Assembly (NCBI GenBank): GCA_013373635.1
Contig: JABXHN010000038.1
Coordinates: 27,860 to 91,859 of the forward strand
Direction of reading: 5' to 3'
Source of the DNA: Flavobacteriaceae bacterium
GTDB lineage: Bacteria; Bacteroidota; Bacteroidia; Flavobacteriales; Flavobacteriaceae
DNA: 64,000 nucleotides
Below the pieces are notes generated by a model. The model searched no databases, was not told the DNA's origin, and saw nothing but the letters and a program-made list of their open reading frames with translations. Below are positions 27,473 through 36,452 of this stretch, piece by piece; the first letter of the stretch is position 1, and each line of letters begins with the position of its first letter. Both the position numbers and the translations under genes were made by a program.

Positions 27473-30300
27473 TAACCGACGATATTTACAATTTTACCTG
27501 GAACAACGATCACTTTCTTAGGAGTACGACCTGCTAATTGTTCTTGAGTTTTTGGGTGTTCTAACACTTTCTTTTCGATCTCCTCTTTCGACAAGTCCAG
27601 TGGTAATGAATAGGTGAAACGCATTTTTCCGTTAAAGGAAATCGGATAGACTTTTTCATCTTCAACGACATACTTCGATTCAAATTTTGGAAACGATGCA
27701 AATGCAATAGACTCCGCGTGTCCCATTTGCTCCCATAATTCTTCTGCAATATGAGGTGCATAGGGAGAAATCAATACAGCCAATGGCTCTAAAATCGATC
27801 TCGAAGTACACTTTTGACTACTGAGCTCATTGACACAGATCATAAAGGTAGATACCGAAGTGTTAAACGAGAAGTTATCGATATCTTCAGTTACTTTTCC
27901 AATGGTCTTGTGCAAACTCTTCAAAGCCTCTTTAGAAGGTTCCTCATCAGTTACTTTTAATCCACTTTGATCAAAGTAGAGCTTCCAAAGTTTTTTTAAG
28001 AATCCATGAGTTCCTGTAATACCTGCAGTATTCCAAGGTTTTGATTGCTCTAAAGGCCCAAGAAACATTTCGTAAAGTCGAAGTGAATCTGCTCCATAAG
28101 TTTCGCAAATTTCATCTGGACTTACGACATTGTATTTGGACTTAGACATTTTTTCAACCTCTCTAGTACAAACCATCAATCCATCTTCTAATTCAAAAGA
28201 AGCGTTTTCAAATTCAGGCCTCCAAGCTTTAAATGCTTCAATATTTAACTCATCTGAAGCATTCACCATCGATACATCGACGTGAATCGGTTGTAATTCT
28301 CTAGAACCGATGAGTCCTTTTGAAACAAAGGTATTGGTGTTTGGGATTCTATGTACAAATGCTGAAGTCCCAGTAATCATACCTTGGTTGATGAGTTTCT
28401 TAGCAAATTCATCTTTAGTCACAATTCCTCTATCGTAGAGGAACTTTTGCCAAAAACGAGCATAGAGTAAATGTCCTGTAGCATGCTCTGAACCACCGAT
28501 GTACAAATCGACATCCTGCCAGTAGTCCATCGCCTCTTTAGAGAAGATTTCATCAGCGTTATGAGCATCCATATAACGGTTAAAGTAGAAGGAACTTCCA
28601 GCCCAGCCTGGCATGGTATTGAGTTCTAAAGGAAAAACAGTCTTGTGATCAATCAGCTCGTTTGAAACAACCTCATTAGCCTTGGTATCCCAAGCCCAAA
28701 CCAAAGCATTCCCAAGTGGTGGTTCTCCGGTTTCCGTAGGAAGGTATTTTTCAACTTCTGGAAGCTGAAGTGGAAGGTGTGAAGCATCGATGAGTTGAGG
28801 CATTCCATCTTTGTAATAAATTGGAAAAGGCTCTCCCCAGTAACGTTGTCTACTAAAGACGGCATCTCTGAGTTTAAAGTTCACCTTCGCTTTACCACAG
28901 CCTTTTTCTTCAATAGCAGCTATTATTTTTTTCATCGCTTCTTTATGGGTTAAACCCGTCAAGAAATCAGAATGATCTATTTTGGTATTCGCCTTGTCCT
29001 CAAAAGCTTCTTCGCTGATATCCACATCCATAAAGATGTTGGGAATCTCTATTCCAAAGTGCTTTGCAAAATCGTAATCGCGTTGATCACCACAGGGAAC
29101 TGCCATTACGGCTCCAGTTCCATAACCAGCTAATACGTAATCTCCAATCCAAATAGGCACTTGTTCCCCAGTAAATGGATGAGCTACATAAGAACCCGTA
29201 AAGACACCACTGATGGTTTTTACATCAGCCATACGATCGCGCTCTGAACGCTTTGATGTTGCCTCAATATAGGCTTCAACCGCTTCCTTCTGAGCTTTAG
29301 TTGTCAATTTTTCAACCAATTCGTGTTCTGGCGCTAAAGTCATAAAGCTCACTCCAAAGATGGTATCAGGTCTTGTAGTAAAGACTTCGATATCAAATTC
29401 CTGAGATTGATCTTCATTTGGAATCGTTTTAAAAACAACCTGTGCTCCTGTAGAACGTCCAATCCAATTAGTCTGTGTATCTTTTAAGGGCTGTGGCCAA
29501 TCGATCTTTTGTAAATCGTCTAAAAGTCTTTGTGCATAGGCAGAGATTCTCATACTCCACTGCAACATCTTCTTTCGAACTACAGGATGTCCTCCTCGTT
29601 CCGATACTCCACCTACAATTTCATCATTAGCAAGTACCGTTCCCAGTTCTGGACACCAATTCACCTCGGTCTCTGCCAAATAGGTCAATCGGTATTGAAG
29701 CAAGATCTCTTCTTTTTGCTTTTGATCAAATCCCTTCCAATCTTCTGCTGAAAAATCAATCACATCTGGATCACAAACGGCATTCACCTCTTGATTTCCA
29801 CTGGTTTCAAAAAGCTGAATCAGCTCCTGAACAGATTCGGCCTTGTCAGAAGTTCGATTGTACCAAGAGTTGAACAATTGAGAAAAAATCCACTGAGTCC
29901 ATTTGTAATAATCTTCATTCGAAGTTCTCACCTCTCTACTCCAATCAAAAGAAAACCCAATTTTGTCCAACTGTGAACGATAGCGTTTGATATTCTGAGC
30001 AGTAGTTAAAGCAGGGTGTGTCCCCGTCATAATAGCGTATTGCTCAGCTGGAAGTCCAAAGGAATCATAACCCATTGGGTGTAAGACATTATAACCTTGA
30101 TGTCTCTTAAATCGAGCGTAAATATCAGAGGCAATATAGCCTAGTGGGTGTCCAACGTGTAATCCAGCTCCAGAGGGATAAGGAAACATATCTAAGACGT
30201 AATACTTGGGCTTATCTGAATTGTTGACCGCTTTAAAGGTTTGGTTCTTTGACCAATAAGCCTGCCATTTGGCTTCTATTTGATTGAAATTGTAATCCAT
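27472..30300 (-). CDS. leuS: Leucyl-tRNA synthetase
   Basis: Charges tRNA-Leu. The chosen start gives 942 residues and an N-terminus MDYNFNQIEAKWQAYW that matches family members. An in-frame ATG 35 codons upstream is rejected because that stretch is hydrophobic and unlike LeuRS, and it overlaps the promoter box at 30330. The class I motifs are HVGH (residues 48-51) and KMSKS near 715. The editing domain with VMAVPCGDQRDYDFA and the GGSEHATGHLLYARFW motif are present. Confidence 0.97.
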   Translation of the reverse strand: MDYNFNQIEAKWQAYWSKNQTFKAVNNSDKPKYYVLDMFPYPSGAGLHVGHPLGYIASDIYARFKRHQGYNVLHPMGYDSFGLPAEQYAIMTGTHPALTTAQNIKRYRSQLDKIGFSFDWSREVRTSNEDYYKWTQWIFSQLFNSWYNRTSDKAESVQELIQLFETSGNQEVNAVCDPDVIDFSAEDWKGFDQKQKEEILLQYRLTYLAETEVNWCPELGTVLANDEIVGGVSERGGHPVVRKKMLQWSMRISAYAQRLLDDLQKIDWPQPLKDTQTNWIGRSTGAQVVFKTIPNEDQSQEFDIEVFTTRPDTIFGVSFMTLAPEHELVEKLTTKAQKEAVEAYIEATSKRSERDRMADVKTISGVFTGSYVAHPFTGEQVPIWIGDYVLAGYGTGAVMAVPCGDQRDYDFAKHFGIEIPNIFMDVDISEEAFEDKANTKIDHSDFLTGLTHKEAMKKIIAAIEEKGCGKAKVNFKLRDAVFSRQRYWGEPFPIYYKDGMPQLIDASHLPLQLPEVEKYLPTETGEPPLGNALVWAWDTKANEVVSNELIDHKTVFPLELNTMPGWAGSSFYFNRYMDAHNADEIFSKEAMDYWQDVDLYIGGSEHATGHLLYARFWQKFLYDRGIVTKDEFAKKLINQGMITGTSAFVHRIPNTNTFVSKGLIGSRELQPIHVDVSMVNASDELNIEAFKAWRPEFENASFELEDGLMVCTREVEKMSKSKYNVVSPDEICETYGADSLRLYEMFLGPLEQSKPWNTAGITGTHGFLKKLWKLYFDQSGLKVTDEEPSKEALKSLHKTIGKVTEDIDNFSFNTSVSTFMICVNELSSQKCTSRSILEPLAVLISPYAPHIAEELWEQMGHAESIAFASFPKFESKYVVEDEKVYPISFNGKMRFTYSLPLDLSKEEIEKKVLEHPKTQEQLAGRTPKKVIVVPGKIVNIVG

Positions 30301-30329
30301 AACTGTTTTTTTCTCTAATGAAGAGGCCA

Positions 30330-30337
30330 CAAAAATA
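30330..30337 (-). promoter_or_regulatory. Candidate -7 box for leuS
   Basis: The minus strand reads TATTTTTG, a TAnnTTTG match, 30 bases before the chosen leuS start. It lies inside the reading frame of the rejected longer start and supports the shorter one. Confidence 0.42.
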
Positions 30338-30440
30338 ACAAAAATGAAGCAGTCCCCTAGCCTTAGAACAGCTAATTTCCTATCATCCAATTGAATTTGA
30401 TTCAATTAAATACACACTGTTACTTCTGCCGCTTTTTATT

Positions 30441-30448
30441 TACCTTTG
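30441..30448 (+). promoter_or_regulatory. Candidate -7 box for the ftsX operon
   Basis: TACCTTTG, a TAnnTTTG match, ends 8 bases before the chosen ftsX ATG at 30457, implying a nearly leaderless message. No -33 TTG was seen at normal spacing. Confidence 0.38.
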
Positions 30449-30456
30449 AGAACTAT

Positions 30457-31335
30457 ATGAGTAAGGCATTTGACAAATACCAAAAACGCAGGTTAATCTC
30501 CTCCTACTTTTCAGTCAGTCTGAGCATTAGCCTCGTCCTGTTTCTGATGGGAATTCTGGGCATATTGGTGTTGAATACACAACGACTAGGAGATCATTTT
30601 AAAGAACAAATCAATATCAATATCTTTCTTTCAGACGCTGCCACTGAGGTCGGCATTAAGCAATTAGAGCAGCAGCTCACCATGGCGGAATATACCAAGT
30701 CGAGTCGCTTTATTTCAAAAGAAGAGGCCGCAAAGGAATTTTCGGAAGATATTGGTGAGGACTTTATGGACTTTATTGGATACAATCCCCTTCAAGACGC
30801 CTTTGAACTCAGTTTAAAAGCAGATTTTGTCAATCCTGCGATGATACAACTAATCGCAGATGAACTATCCTCAATCACTGAGGTTTCAGAAGTCTCCTAT
30901 GACAAACCCCTCGTAGAATTGTTAAATGAAAATGTCAAAAGAATCAGTTTTTGGATCTTAGTGATTAGTTCTGTAATGAGCTTTGTAGCTTTTTTACTGA
31001 TCAACAGTTCCATAAGACTTTCGATATATTCCAAACGCTTTATCATTAAAACCATGCAACTTGTTGGAGCTACAAAAGGATTTATCAGAAAACCTTTTAT
31101 CCTTCAAAATATCAAATTGGGAATCATCGGAGCTTTTATTGCCAGTGTTGCTCTATTAATTTGTCTGTATTACATACAGATGAATTTGCCCGAACTCCAT
31201 TTACTAGAAGATTTCAAAACCTTGGCTATCGTCATTAGTGGGGTTTTTGTATTGGGAATTCTAATCGCTTGGATTAGCACTTTTTTTGCAGCCCAACGAT
31301 TCTTAAATTTGAGAACCGCTGCGCTCTATTACTAA
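30457..31335 (+). CDS. ftsX: Cell division protein FtsX
   Basis: The membrane partner of the ATPase FtsE, which regulates peptidoglycan hydrolysis at the septum. The 292-residue protein has one N-terminal membrane helix, an extracellular domain of roughly 120 residues (INIFLSDAATEVGIKQLEQQ onward) and three C-terminal helices with the LVGATKGFIRKPF coupling motif. The start is taken at MSKAFDKYQKRRL; the 22 codons before it are Cys/Phe-rich and not family-like. It heads a tight operon with DUF3098, uppP, truB and a TonB-like gene. ftsE is not in the window. Confidence 0.93.
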   Translation: MSKAFDKYQKRRLISSYFSVSLSISLVLFLMGILGILVLNTQRLGDHFKEQININIFLSDAATEVGIKQLEQQLTMAEYTKSSRFISKEEAAKEFSEDIGEDFMDFIGYNPLQDAFELSLKADFVNPAMIQLIADELSSITEVSEVSYDKPLVELLNENVKRISFWILVISSVMSFVAFLLINSSIRLSIYSKRFIIKTMQLVGATKGFIRKPFILQNIKLGIIGAFIASVALLICLYYIQMNLPELHLLEDFKTLAIVISGVFVLGILIAWISTFFAAQRFLNLRTAALYY

Positions 31336-31345
31336 GAATACGACT

Positions 31346-31591
31346 ATGAAAAACAGAAAAGAGGAATCAAAAAAAGAGTTTTTATTCCAAAAGAAAAACT
31401 ACAAATTTTTATTCATCGGCTTGGGTTGTATGGCCTTGGGATTCATACTCATGTCTGGAGGTCATTCAGACGACCCCAATGTTTTTAATCCCGAGATTTA
31501 CAATTTTAGAAGAATTAGATTGGCACCAACACTTGTGTTAATAGGACTGGGAATTCAAGTGTACGCAATCTTAACAACCTCTAAAAAATAA
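31346..31591 (+). CDS. DUF3098 small membrane protein
   Basis: An 81-residue protein with a charged N-terminus and two membrane helices, containing LFIGLGCMALGFILMSGG and an FNPEIYNFRRIRLAP segment, the DUF3098 signature. In Flavobacteriaceae it sits between ftsX and uppP, as here (10 and 2 bases from its neighbours). Function unknown; an envelope role is inferred from position only. Confidence 0.9.
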   Translation: MKNRKEESKKEFLFQKKNYKFLFIGLGCMALGFILMSGGHSDDPNVFNPEIYNFRRIRLAPTLVLIGLGIQVYAILTTSKK

Positions 31592-31593
31592 CT

Positions 31594-32388
31594 ATGGAAA
31601 CAATTGACGCAATCATCCTTGGAATCATTCAAGGACTTACTGAGTTTTTACCTGTATCTTCTAGTGGTCATATCGAACTTACCAAGGCCATACTAGGCGA
31701 TGGTCTAATGGCAGAGCAAAGCCTTTTGTTTACCATTGTACTTCATTTTGCGACAGCACTTTCTACCGTAGTTGTATTTTACAAAGACATCATAGATTTG
31801 TTTAAAGGTCTCTTTGCCTTTAAGAAAAACGAGCAAAGCCTCTATGTATTGAAGATTGTGGTATCCATGATTCCTGCAGTTATTGTAGGACTTCTCTTTG
31901 AAGAACAGCTCAGCGCCTTATTCACTTCCAATGTATTACTGGTTGGATTGATGCTTGTGATTACAGCAATTCTACTCATCTTAACAGATAGAGCTGCAAA
32001 AAGCGATCGATCCATTTCAATAAAATCATCAGGAATCATCGGGATTGCACAAGCAATTGCCATGCTTCCAGGTATCTCGAGATCCGGTGCTACGATAGCT
32101 ACTGCAGTACTCTTAAAAACAGACCGTACAAAGGCCGCTCGATTCTCATTCCTAATGGTCATCCCACTCATCTTTGGAAAAATTGCCAAAGACGCCCTTT
32201 CTGGTGACATTGTTTTTAACCCAGCGGATACTACTGCAGTGATGGCTGGTTTTATCGCAGCTTTCATCTTTGGACTCATCGCTTGTAAATGGATGATTTC
32301 ACTGGTTAGAAAAAGTAAATTACACTATTTTGGATACTATTGCGCAGCCATAGGAATCCTATCTATTGCCTATTCTTTGTTCGCTTAA
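31594..32388 (+). CDS. uppP: Undecaprenyl-diphosphatase
   Basis: Recycles the lipid carrier of cell-wall synthesis by removing one phosphate from undecaprenyl diphosphate. The 264-residue polytopic membrane protein has both signatures: GLTEFLPVSSSGH (residues 14-26, with Glu17 and His26) and PGISRSGATIA. Also linked to bacitracin resistance. It is part of the ftsX-DUF3098-uppP-truB operon. Confidence 0.96.
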   Translation: METIDAIILGIIQGLTEFLPVSSSGHIELTKAILGDGLMAEQSLLFTIVLHFATALSTVVVFYKDIIDLFKGLFAFKKNEQSLYVLKIVVSMIPAVIVGLLFEEQLSALFTSNVLLVGLMLVITAILLILTDRAAKSDRSISIKSSGIIGIAQAIAMLPGISRSGATIATAVLLKTDRTKAARFSFLMVIPLIFGKIAKDALSGDIVFNPADTTAVMAGFIAAFIFGLIACKWMISLVRKSKLHYFGYYCAAIGILSIAYSLFA

Positions 32389-32389
32389 T

Positions 32390-33097
32390 ATGAAGACACT
32401 TACTGCTGAAGACTTTACAAAAGGACAAACACTTTTGATTGACAAAGAGCTCCACTGGACCTCCTTTCAAGCAGTGAATGCAATCAAGTGGGCCATTCGA
32501 AAACGCTTCGATATAAAAAAAATAAAGGTGGGGCATGCTGGAACACTTGACCCTCTCGCATCTGGCCTATTAATTATATGCACCGGAAAACACACCAAAA
32601 CTATCCAAGAAATTCAAGGTCAAACCAAAATCTATACAGGAGCAATCACCCTTGGAAGCACCACTCCTTCCTACGATCTTGAAACTGCAATTGACAAGAC
32701 CTACCCGACTGATCATATTACCGATGAACTCATTCATAACACTACCCAACAATTCATTGGAAGTGTTGAGCAATACCCTCCTGTGTTTTCGGCTTTAAAA
32801 AAAGATGGCAAACGACTTTATGAGTTTGCAAGAGCTGGAGAGGCCGTTGATATTAAACCCAGAACCATTCAAATCGATCAGTTTGAAATCACCGCTATTG
32901 AATTTCCAATAGTGAAATTCAAAGTAGTTTGTAGCAAGGGAACCTACATACGATCCCTGGCTCATGATTTTGGACAAGCACTCAACTCTGGAGCCCATTT
33001 ATCGGCACTTCGAAGAGAAGGAATTGGAGCCTATGATGTTAAAAATGCTCTTAGTATTGAGGAATTCAAAACCCAAATAGGTTTCAAAGATCAATAA
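32390..33097 (+). CDS. truB: tRNA pseudouridine(55) synthase
   Basis: Forms pseudouridine 55 in tRNA. The start chosen (MKTLTAEDFTKG) follows the uppP stop by one base and gives 235 residues. The catalytic motif GHAGTLDPLASGLL carries Asp54. The conserved YPPVFSALKKDGKRLYEFARAG and KGTYIRSLAHDFG motifs are present. The C-terminus is short, without a PUA domain, as is common in this phylum. Confidence 0.95.
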   Translation: MKTLTAEDFTKGQTLLIDKELHWTSFQAVNAIKWAIRKRFDIKKIKVGHAGTLDPLASGLLIICTGKHTKTIQEIQGQTKIYTGAITLGSTTPSYDLETAIDKTYPTDHITDELIHNTTQQFIGSVEQYPPVFSALKKDGKRLYEFARAGEAVDIKPRTIQIDQFEITAIEFPIVKFKVVCSKGTYIRSLAHDFGQALNSGAHLSALRREGIGAYDVKNALSIEEFKTQIGFKDQ

Positions 33098-33098
33098 G

Positions 33099-33845
33099 AT
33101 GAATGGGTTCGACAACTTCTTAAGCGTCTTTGTAAAGTGGTCTACTTACCTCAACAGAAAACAATGGGCACTTGTTCTTAGCAGCGTTATTCTCGGTGTT
33201 TTTCTCATCCTTTCTTATCAGCTTAAGCTACGAAGCATTGCCAATGAAATTCTGATTGAACTCAATTTAGAAGAGCCTGAAGAAAAAGAACCGGAAATAG
33301 TCGAAGAAAAAAAGGAAGAAAAACCAATTGAAGAATCAACTCCAAAGACTAATAAAGCCTATAACAGCTCTCTAAAAGAAACATATGCAACCCCTCCACA
33401 GGAAAAGAATACTCCCAACGCTCTTGAAAAGACAGAGAAACTCAATGAGGAAGGAGCATTAGAAGGAATTGCCTCTGATTTTGAACTCAAACTCAGAGCA
33501 CTGCAGGCTAACAATATTCAAGACCGTATTGATTCCATAGGGATTCCCGATGAGGTCAATAACTTTAAAAAGGATACTAGAATTTGGTATAGTCTAGCCA
33601 ATAGAACCCATCGAAAAATAGCAGTTCCTATCTACATATGTGATATGGGCGGTAAAGTTGCAGTAAATATCTTAGTAAGTGCCTCGGGTAATGTCCTAGA
33701 AACCAATATCAATCAAAAGAGTTCAACTACTAACAATGGATGTCTTTTAGAAACGGCGCAAGAATACGCTCAAAAGACCACCTTTATGCCTGGAAAAGAC
33801 GGCAACCAATGGGGTGTTATCTACTATTTGTTTTCAAAGCGTTAA
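33099..33845 (+). CDS. TonB-like energy transducer protein
   Basis: A 248-residue protein with one membrane helix near residues 24-44, then a Glu/Lys/Pro-rich periplasmic stretch (EEPEEKEPEIVEEKKEEKP) and a C-terminal domain whose pattern (GGKVAVNILVSASGNVLE, then LLETAQEYAQKTTFMPG) resembles the TonB C-terminal fold. It would transmit energy to, or otherwise contact, outer-membrane receptors. No exbB or exbD is adjacent. It is one base behind truB and its end overlaps tag by four bases. The fold call is by pattern only. Confidence 0.7.
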   Translation: MNGFDNFLSVFVKWSTYLNRKQWALVLSSVILGVFLILSYQLKLRSIANEILIELNLEEPEEKEPEIVEEKKEEKPIEESTPKTNKAYNSSLKETYATPPQEKNTPNALEKTEKLNEEGALEGIASDFELKLRALQANNIQDRIDSIGIPDEVNNFKKDTRIWYSLANRTHRKIAVPIYICDMGGKVAVNILVSASGNVLETNINQKSSTTNNGCLLETAQEYAQKTTFMPGKDGNQWGVIYYLFSKR

Positions 33846-34411
33846 TCCTTATTCAAAGGATGACAAGGACAGCTTGTCAAATGATCATTGACCATTCCAG
33901 TCGCCTGCATATGAGCATAGATAATGGTAGACCCCACAAATTTAAAATCCCGCTTTTTTAGATCCTTACTCAAAGCATCTGAAAGCTCTGTAGTTGCAGG
34001 AACCTCTTCTTTGGATTTGAAGTGATTGACGATGGGTTTTCCATCAGTCCACTGCCAAAAATAATTTGAAAAGCTTCCAAATTCTTTTTGAATTTTCATG
34101 AAAGCTTGCGCATTGCTAATCGCCGCTTTTATCTTGAGTTTATTTCTGATAATTCCTGCTTCTTCTTGAAGCTTCAATTGTTTCTCTTCAGTATAAGCCG
34201 CGATCTTTTGATAATTAAAATCATCAAAAGCCTTTCTAAAATTCTCTCGCTTGCGAAGGATGGTAATCCAACTAAGTCCTGCTTGAAAGGTCTCAAGGAG
34301 AAGATATTCAAACAAGAGTTCATCACTGTATACTGGAACTCCCCACTGATGGTCGTGATACGCTTCATAGAGATCGTCTCCCCTGGACCACCAACAACGA
34401 TTAAGTTCCAT
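33842..34411 (-). CDS. tag: DNA-3-methyladenine glycosylase I
   Basis: Removes 3-methyladenine from alkylated DNA. The protein of about 189 residues shows the N-terminal CWWSRGDDLYEAYHDHQWG motif and the C-terminal HMQATGMVNDHLTSCPCH segment. Together these hold the Cys/His zinc ligands of the Tag family, and the glycosylase core FQAGLSWITILRKRENFR is clear. Two in-frame ATG codons lie two residues apart; the second is used. It converges with the TonB-like gene, overlapping four bases. Confidence 0.95.
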   Translation of the reverse strand: MELNRCWWSRGDDLYEAYHDHQWGVPVYSDELLFEYLLLETFQAGLSWITILRKRENFRKAFDDFNYQKIAAYTEEKQLKLQEEAGIIRNKLKIKAAISNAQAFMKIQKEFGSFSNYFWQWTDGKPIVNHFKSKEEVPATTELSDALSKDLKKRDFKFVGSTIIYAHMQATGMVNDHLTSCPCHPLNKD

Positions 34412-34423
34412 CGTCAAACTAAA

Positions 34424-34801
34424 TTAAAATGGCAAATCGTCTGAATCCTCTTCAAGGATATCATCTGCAGGAGTAAAGGCTTCTGCTGGAGGCATCGGTG
34501 GCATCCCACTGGAAGGTGAATCAGCAGTCAATGCTTCAATTCTCCATCCTTGAATCGAGTTAAAATAACGAACTTCGCCTTGAGGACTCGTCCATTCTCT
34601 TCCTCTGAGATTAATGCTGATTTTTACATCTTGACCTACTTGAAAAGAATCTAAAATATCACATTTATCTTGCACAAATTCAACTAATATAGGTTGAGGA
34701 TACTGCTCTTGAGTATTGATAACGATCTCTCTTTTTCTAAAACCTTTATTTCCAAAAACCTGTGTGTCTTTTAAAACTGTAATCTTTCCTTGAATTTCCA
34801 T
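34424..34801 (-). CDS. DUF3127 protein with SSB-like acidic tail
   Basis: A 125-residue protein. The first 90 residues (MEIQGKITVLKDTQVFGNKG, then VKISINLRGREW and YFNSIQGWRIEAL) form an all-beta, probably OB-like domain classed as DUF3127. A short Pro/Met-rich linker follows, and the chain ends in EEDSDDLPF. That end is the same kind of acidic tip, DDLPF, carried by the SSB protein encoded at 49822 in this window. The tip of SSB recruits repair and replication proteins. A single-stranded nucleic acid-binding role is therefore inferred, not proven. It lies just upstream of tag on the same strand. Confidence 0.85.
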   Translation of the reverse strand: MEIQGKITVLKDTQVFGNKGFRKREIVINTQEQYPQPILVEFVQDKCDILDSFQVGQDVKISINLRGREWTSPQGEVRYFNSIQGWRIEALTADSPSSGMPPMPPAEAFTPADDILEEDSDDLPF

Positions 34802-34914
34802 TGTGAATTTGTGTTTGTAAAATTGGGTTATAAAAATAAGAAATCAACATTAGAACAAGAGATTTCTGTGGACTTTTTACAATAAAAAGTATCTTTAGGT
34901 TAAAATCAACACTT

Positions 34915-36066
34915 TTGAAATTCACTTATAACGAAATACGATGGGTTATCATCCTCAGTGCACTGGGAATTGTCAGTCTTATTTTGTGGAACACCAATGT
35001 GTTTTTTGAGAAATTCAAAACCCTCGAGAGAGAAAAGATGGAAATTTGGGCAACTGCCCAGACTGAATTTATGGCTTCTACCGATCAAATGAATCAAGGG
35101 CCTTTAATTCTTCAAATTTTTCAATCCAATAAGGATACCCCAATGATTTTGGTCAATAAAGACGGATCGACCTGGGTCAATAATATGGATCAATCCATCT
35201 TAAAACAGGCTGATCTATTAAAAGAGAAGCTCGAAGAATTCAGATCTCAAAACAAGCCCATTTTACTAAAACACGAAGACAGTTTAATCGCAACGCTTTA
35301 TTATGGCGATGCTCCTATCTTAAACAAGCTCAAGTATTACCCTCTAGGGCTTTTATTTATTCTAGTATTGTTCTCTGCGATTCTGTATTTCTATATGAAA
35401 TCCGTTAAAGTATCAGAACAAAACAAACTTTGGGCAGGTATGGCCAAAGAAACAGCTCATCAAATTGCTACTCCTCTATCGGCTTTGATGGGATGGAACA
35501 ATTTGCTTAAATCCAAAGGCGCCGAACAAGAAATTACCGATGAGATGGATAAGGATATCGATCGACTTAATTTGATTACCGATCGATTTTCAAAGATAGG
35601 TGCGAGTCCAAAACTGACGCTGTATCCTCTTGTAAAAACCACAAAAGAAGGAGTCATCTATCTCAAGAGAAGGTTCCCCGAGCACATCGAACTCACTGTG
35701 GATGAATCCTTTTTAGAGCAGCAAATAGCCCTTAACAAACCACTCTATTTTTGGTGCTTAGAAAACATCATCAAAAATGGCATCGATGCCATGAATGGAA
35801 GTGGTAAGATTGAAATCAGTTTTAAAACTGAAAATTTATCCTGCTCTGTTTACATAAAAGATCAGGGACCTGGAATCCCTCAAAACAAACTCAAGACGAT
35901 ATTCAAACCTGGGTACAGCACTAAAACTAGAGGTTGGGGTCTAGGCCTTTCTCTCGCTAAAAGGATTATTGAAGAATATCACAAAGGCAAAATATCTGTT
36001 GTTGAGAGTTCATCCAAAGGAACCACCTTTGAACTAAAATTTAGAAAGGGAATAGCTGAATCTTAA
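34915..36066 (+). CDS. Two-helix membrane sensor histidine kinase
   Basis: A 383-residue kinase starting at TTG; the sequence MKFTYNEIRWVIILSALG fits related proteins and no ATG occurs before the first membrane helix. Membrane helices are near residues 10-26 and 141-160, with a periplasmic loop of about 115 residues. The dimerisation helix holds the phosphoacceptor in KETAHQIATPLSALMGW (His about 182). The N box is ENIIKNGIDAM (about 283) and the G boxes are DQGPGIP and GWGLGLSLAKRI. There is no response regulator next to it, so it is an orphan here. It converges on the HIT gene. Confidence 0.9.
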   Translation: MKFTYNEIRWVIILSALGIVSLILWNTNVFFEKFKTLEREKMEIWATAQTEFMASTDQMNQGPLILQIFQSNKDTPMILVNKDGSTWVNNMDQSILKQADLLKEKLEEFRSQNKPILLKHEDSLIATLYYGDAPILNKLKYYPLGLLFILVLFSAILYFYMKSVKVSEQNKLWAGMAKETAHQIATPLSALMGWNNLLKSKGAEQEITDEMDKDIDRLNLITDRFSKIGASPKLTLYPLVKTTKEGVIYLKRRFPEHIELTVDESFLEQQIALNKPLYFWCLENIIKNGIDAMNGSGKIEISFKTENLSCSVYIKDQGPGIPQNKLKTIFKPGYSTKTRGWGLGLSLAKRIIEEYHKGKISVVESSSKGTTFELKFRKGIAES

Positions 36067-36452
36067 AGCGCCGCCTTAATTGAATCACAAACAGATTCAA
36101 AATCTTCTTTGGAAAGAGATTCTTTCTTGCCAAAGGTAGCATCTGCCATGGTATTTAATGGAATCAAATGAACGTGAACATGAGGAACCTCAAGTCCAAT
36201 TACCGTAAATCCAACACGTTTACAAGCAACCGCCTTTTCAATTGCAATTGCCACTTTTTTAGAAAACGTCATCAAGGACAAATAAGTCGCATCATCTAAA
36301 TCGGTAATTTTATCAACCTCTTGTTTTGGAACACATAAGGTATGACCCATGGCATTGGGATTGACGTCTAAAAAGGCAATACAATCCTCGTTCTCAGCGA
36401 TGATATAGGCTGGAATTTCACGATTGATAATTTTGGTAAAAATACTTGCCAT
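36063..36452 (-). CDS. HIT-family nucleotide hydrolase
   Basis: A 129-residue HIT protein with the histidine triad HVHVHLIPL near residues 97-105 and N-terminal FTKIINREIPAYIIAE typical of Hint-type members. It hydrolyses nucleoside phosphoramidates or similar substrates. Its ATG overlaps the greA stop by one base (TAATG), a very common flavobacterial pairing. Physiological substrate unknown. Confidence 0.93.
   Translation of the reverse strand: MASIFTKIINREIPAYIIAENEDCIAFLDVNPNAMGHTLCVPKQEVDKITDLDDATYLSLMTFSKKVAIAIEKAVACKRVGFTVIGLEVPHVHVHLIPLNTMADATFGKKESLSKEDFESVCDSIKAAL

Noticed and set aside
30301..30405. A leuS start 35 codons upstream of the one chosen
   Set aside because: The added N-terminus is hydrophobic and unlike LeuRS, and it contains a promoter-like TATTTTTG box; the ATG at 30300 gives a standard N-terminus.
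30391..30456. An ftsX start 22 codons upstream
   Set aside because: The extra residues are Cys/Phe-rich and overlap a candidate -7 box; MSKAFDKYQKRR is a normal FtsX beginning.
31842..32279. A 145-codon open frame opposite uppP
   Set aside because: It is an antisense shadow of a conserved membrane protein gene and has no recognisable domain.
34801..34914. A gene in the short gap between DUF3127 and the histidine kinase
   Set aside because: The gap holds only AT-rich sequence and a TATCTTTA box near 34890, a plausible weak promoter for the kinase, and no open frame of useful length.
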